Source of the DNA: CBDBZL01 sp031399025
Lineage (GTDB): Bacteria; Pseudomonadota; Alphaproteobacteria; Sphingomonadales; Sphingomonadaceae
Length of the DNA stretch: 64,000 bases
Assembly (NCBI GenBank): GCA_031399025.1
Contig: JANNOJ010000022.1
Span: 1-64,000, forward strand
Direction of reading: 5' to 3'
In this document: in pieces, positions 62,361 to 64,000 of the stretch
Position numbering within the stretch: the first letter of the stretch is position 1
Layout of the letters: every line of letters begins with the position of its first letter
The notes under the pieces: model-generated
Database searches by the model: none
What the model was told of the DNA's origin: nothing
Seen by the model: only the letters and a program-made list of their open reading frames with translations
Position numbers and translations under genes: made by a program

Positions 62361-62740
62361 TCGGTCACGTAGGCCTAGCACCTGCGCGAGCGCACTGGTT
62401 CGAAAGCACCGCAGGCGAAGCCGAGAGCTGTCGCGACGGCGACCGCCCCTACGCATCGCTCGTCGGCACCGGCAGCCAGGATTACATCGGCACTGCCTGA
62501 GCCCAGGGCACCCACATCAACCGCTTTCAGGGGTCGGCCCTCGCCGCCGAACCGCGCAGACGATGGACCTATCACCGGTTCCACATCCCGGACCCGATTT
62601 CGTTCGCTCGCGACCTCGAGGTCGAGCTCGAGCAGATCGGCGGCGCGCCGAAGCCCGAGGTCATCAAGCTGCGGCAGCGCGGCATTCCGCTGATCCCGGT
62701 GACGATCGATCCCGGCCGGCGCAGCACTTTCCGGCAACTG
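62351..62740 (+). pseudogene. DUF2961-family gene remnant
   Basis: Translation from 62396 reads WFESTAGEAESCRDGD, then LVGTGSQDYIGTA, then a stop at about 62501. After the stop the same frame continues RRWTYHRFHIPDPISFARDL and ends in degraded sequence. These match the DUF2961 order (Gly-Glu-rich strand, Asp-Gly-Asp, GTG-x-DY, and RFHI-x-DPI-x-F). Intact members are about 350-400 residues and likely act on carbohydrates. N-terminal parts are missing and a conserved stretch between GTG-x-DY and RFHI is shortened. It lies between the TonB receptor and dgoA. Confidence 0.7.
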
Positions 62741-62775
62741 CCCGCAACCGACCCTCCGAACCGGGCAATCCGTGA

Positions 62776-63408
62776 TCAGGCGGCGGCGAGCGCGGCGATG
62801 AACGAGCGGGCGCGGGCGCCGACCTCGGCGGCGGCCATGCCGGGTCGGTAGAGCGCCGAGCCGAGCCCGAAGCCGGCCGTGCCCGCCGCGCGCCAGGGGC
62901 CGAGCGTATCGGGCGTGATGCCGCCGACCGCCAGCAGGCGCGCCTCGCCCGGCAGGACCGCGCGCAGCGCCTTGACGACGGCAGGACCACCGCTTTCCGC
63001 CGGAAACAATTTGAGCGCGGTCGCCCCGGCTTCGATCGCCATGAACGCTTCGCTGGGCGTCGCGATGCCGGGGAGCGACACCAGCCCGGCGGCGGTGGTG
63101 GCGGCGATGACCCGCGCGTCCGCATTGGGCGAGATGATCATCGTGCCGCCGGCTGCCTGCACGGCAGCCACGTCTGGCGCGCGGAGCACGGTTCCGGCGC
63201 CAATCACCGCGCGCCCCGCCAGCCGTTCGGCGAGGCGGGCGATGCTGTCGAGCGGGTCGGGCGAATTGAGCGGCACCTCGACCAGGGTGAAGCCCGCCTC
63301 GACCAGCGCCTCGCCCACCCCCTCGCTTTCGTCGGGTCGGAGCCCGCGCAGGATCGCGATGAGCGGGCAGCGGGCGAAGGCGGCTTCGAACCCGGCGCGG
63401 TGTGTCAT
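62776..63408 (-). CDS. dgoA: 2-dehydro-3-deoxy-6-phosphogalactonate aldolase
   Basis: A 210-residue KDPG/KDPGal aldolase cleaving 2-keto-3-deoxy-6-phosphogalactonate to pyruvate and glyceraldehyde 3-phosphate. LIAILRGLRPDE contains the catalytic-region Glu/Arg, GAGTVLRAPDVAAVQAAGG follows, and the Schiff-base Lys is Lys133 in GATALKLFPAESGG. ATG 63408 overlaps the upstream kinase stop by four bases. Its partner dgoK separates it from KDPG (Entner-Doudoroff) aldolases. Confidence 0.9.
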   Translation of the reverse strand: MTHRAGFEAAFARCPLIAILRGLRPDESEGVGEALVEAGFTLVEVPLNSPDPLDSIARLAERLAGRAVIGAGTVLRAPDVAAVQAAGGTMIISPNADARVIAATTAAGLVSLPGIATPSEAFMAIEAGATALKLFPAESGGPAVVKALRAVLPGEARLLAVGGITPDTLGPWRAAGTAGFGLGSALYRPGMAAAEVGARARSFIAALAAA

Positions 63409-64000
63409 GACGCCAACCTTTCGATTTCGACGATGCCGCTGACGAACGCCGCCTGGCTATCGACCATGCATGCGTGCCGACCCTGGGCGGTGATTGCGGC
63501 GGCGTAAAGCGCGCCCAGATCGGGGTCGGCGAGAATGTGAATGGAGGGCGCGGCGCTGTGCTCCAGACGTGCGACCACATCGCTGCCGATCAGCAAGCCG
63601 CTGGCAAAGGCCGCGGCGTCGCGGTCGTCGCGCAGCCCGAGCAAACTGGCGGCGCGAATGCCGAACAAGGCGGCCGGCAGGTCGCGGCGACGCGCCTCGT
63701 TCACCCCTTCGAGAAACGCGGCGCCGGGCGTGACGCTTGCCTGCAACTGCGCGGCAAGGAGGCTGTGGCGGCGGAGCAGGGCGAACATCTCGCCGGTCAT
63801 GGCGGTGGTGAACTCGGCGATCCGCCCTTCGCGCATCACCGCCCACTTGCTATGCGTTCCCGGCTGGCAGATCAGCGCGTCGGCCGGCGCCAGCCCGGCC
63901 GCCACCGCGCCGAGAAGCTGAACCTCTTCGCCCCGCATCACATCGCCGCGTCCGTCGCGAGTTATGGCGACCCCGGGCACGATGGCGACCCGCTCGTCGA
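63405..64000 (-). CDS. dgoK: 2-keto-3-deoxygalactonate kinase (partial)
   Basis: C-terminal part of a DgoK-type kinase that phosphorylates 2-keto-3-deoxygalactonate at C6. Visible: MRGEEVQLLGA, ICQPGTHSKWAVM and FTTAMTGEMFALLRRHSLL, the strongest DgoK signature. The N-terminus lies beyond base 64000. Coupled to dgoA by a four-base overlap. With the TonB receptor it outlines a galactonate or galactose-derived sugar-acid pathway. Confidence 0.9.
   Translation of the reverse strand, partial: DERVAIVPGVAITRDGRGDVMRGEEVQLLGAVAAGLAPADALICQPGTHSKWAVMREGRIAEFTTAMTGEMFALLRRHSLLAAQLQASVTPGAAFLEGVNEARRRDLPAALFGIRAASLLGLRDDRDAAAFASGLLIGSDVVARLEHSAAPSIHILADPDLGALYAAAITAQGRHACMVDSQAAFVSGIVEIERLAS

Overview
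The window reads as a high-G+C alphaproteobacterial chromosome, most likely from the order Sphingomonadales. The evidence is three large TonB-dependent receptors, DUF6481, DUF1003 and DUF808 proteins, a 2-keto-3-deoxygalactonate branch, and dense same-strand gene strings joined by ATGA/GTGA overlaps. No rRNA, tRNA, CRISPR array, transposase or integrase was seen. Species cannot be named from this evidence.

Region 1 (1-5000, minus strand) is the start of a VirB-type type IV secretion operon in the order virB1-virB2-virB3-virB4-virB6, with virB6 cut by the window edge and no virB5 between virB4 and virB6. A Pho-box-like direct repeat lies just upstream of virB1. Region 2 (5000-11000) holds a small TPR protein, a divergent secreted lipoprotein, a TonB-dependent receptor and a PhoB/OmpR-type regulator with a degenerate receiver. 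Two more Pho-box-like sites lie in the divergent promoter region, so phosphate control of this block is a testable idea.

Region 3 (11000-41000) is a large glycan locus. Minus-strand genes encode a SLOG/SLATT-like membrane protein, two sugar oxidoreductases, inositol-3-phosphate synthase, a glycosidase-like protein whose barrel looks circularly permuted, and a CmoB-like methyltransferase. Plus-strand genes encode a GT9-DUF6165 fusion, two sugar epimerases, a GT4, three tandem CgeB-type proteins, a pyruvyltransferase-like and an FrhB-like protein, a GH13 alpha-glucosidase and another GT4. After a 364-base gap with a perfect palindrome come an acyl carrier protein, a ketoacyl synthase, a membrane acyltransferase, two GT2 proteins and a 1198-residue GT2/NodS-like methyltransferase/NodB-like deacetylase fusion. 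This last set parallels the toolkit for lipochitooligosaccharides (NodF, NodE, NodC, NodS, NodB), which suggests an acylated, N-modified oligosaccharide or glycolipid. The product is unknown.

Region 4 (41000-49900) holds a PHB-depolymerase-family esterase with a probable frameshift near its 3' end, DUF808, a tiny HTH protein, DUF6481, a spermidine-synthase-like protein, and a signalling trio of single-domain response regulator, KaiC-like double ATPase and hybrid histidine kinase. Region 5 (49900-57100) is a beta-glucan utilisation locus: GH3 beta-glucosidase, divergent TonB-dependent receptor, and a glycoamylase-domain (GH144-like) lipoprotein. Region 6 (57300-64000) holds a Kef-type antiporter, a lower-G+C TonB-dependent receptor, a DUF2961 gene remnant, and dgoA/dgoK for 2-keto-3-deoxygalactonate breakdown, with dgoK cut by the window edge.
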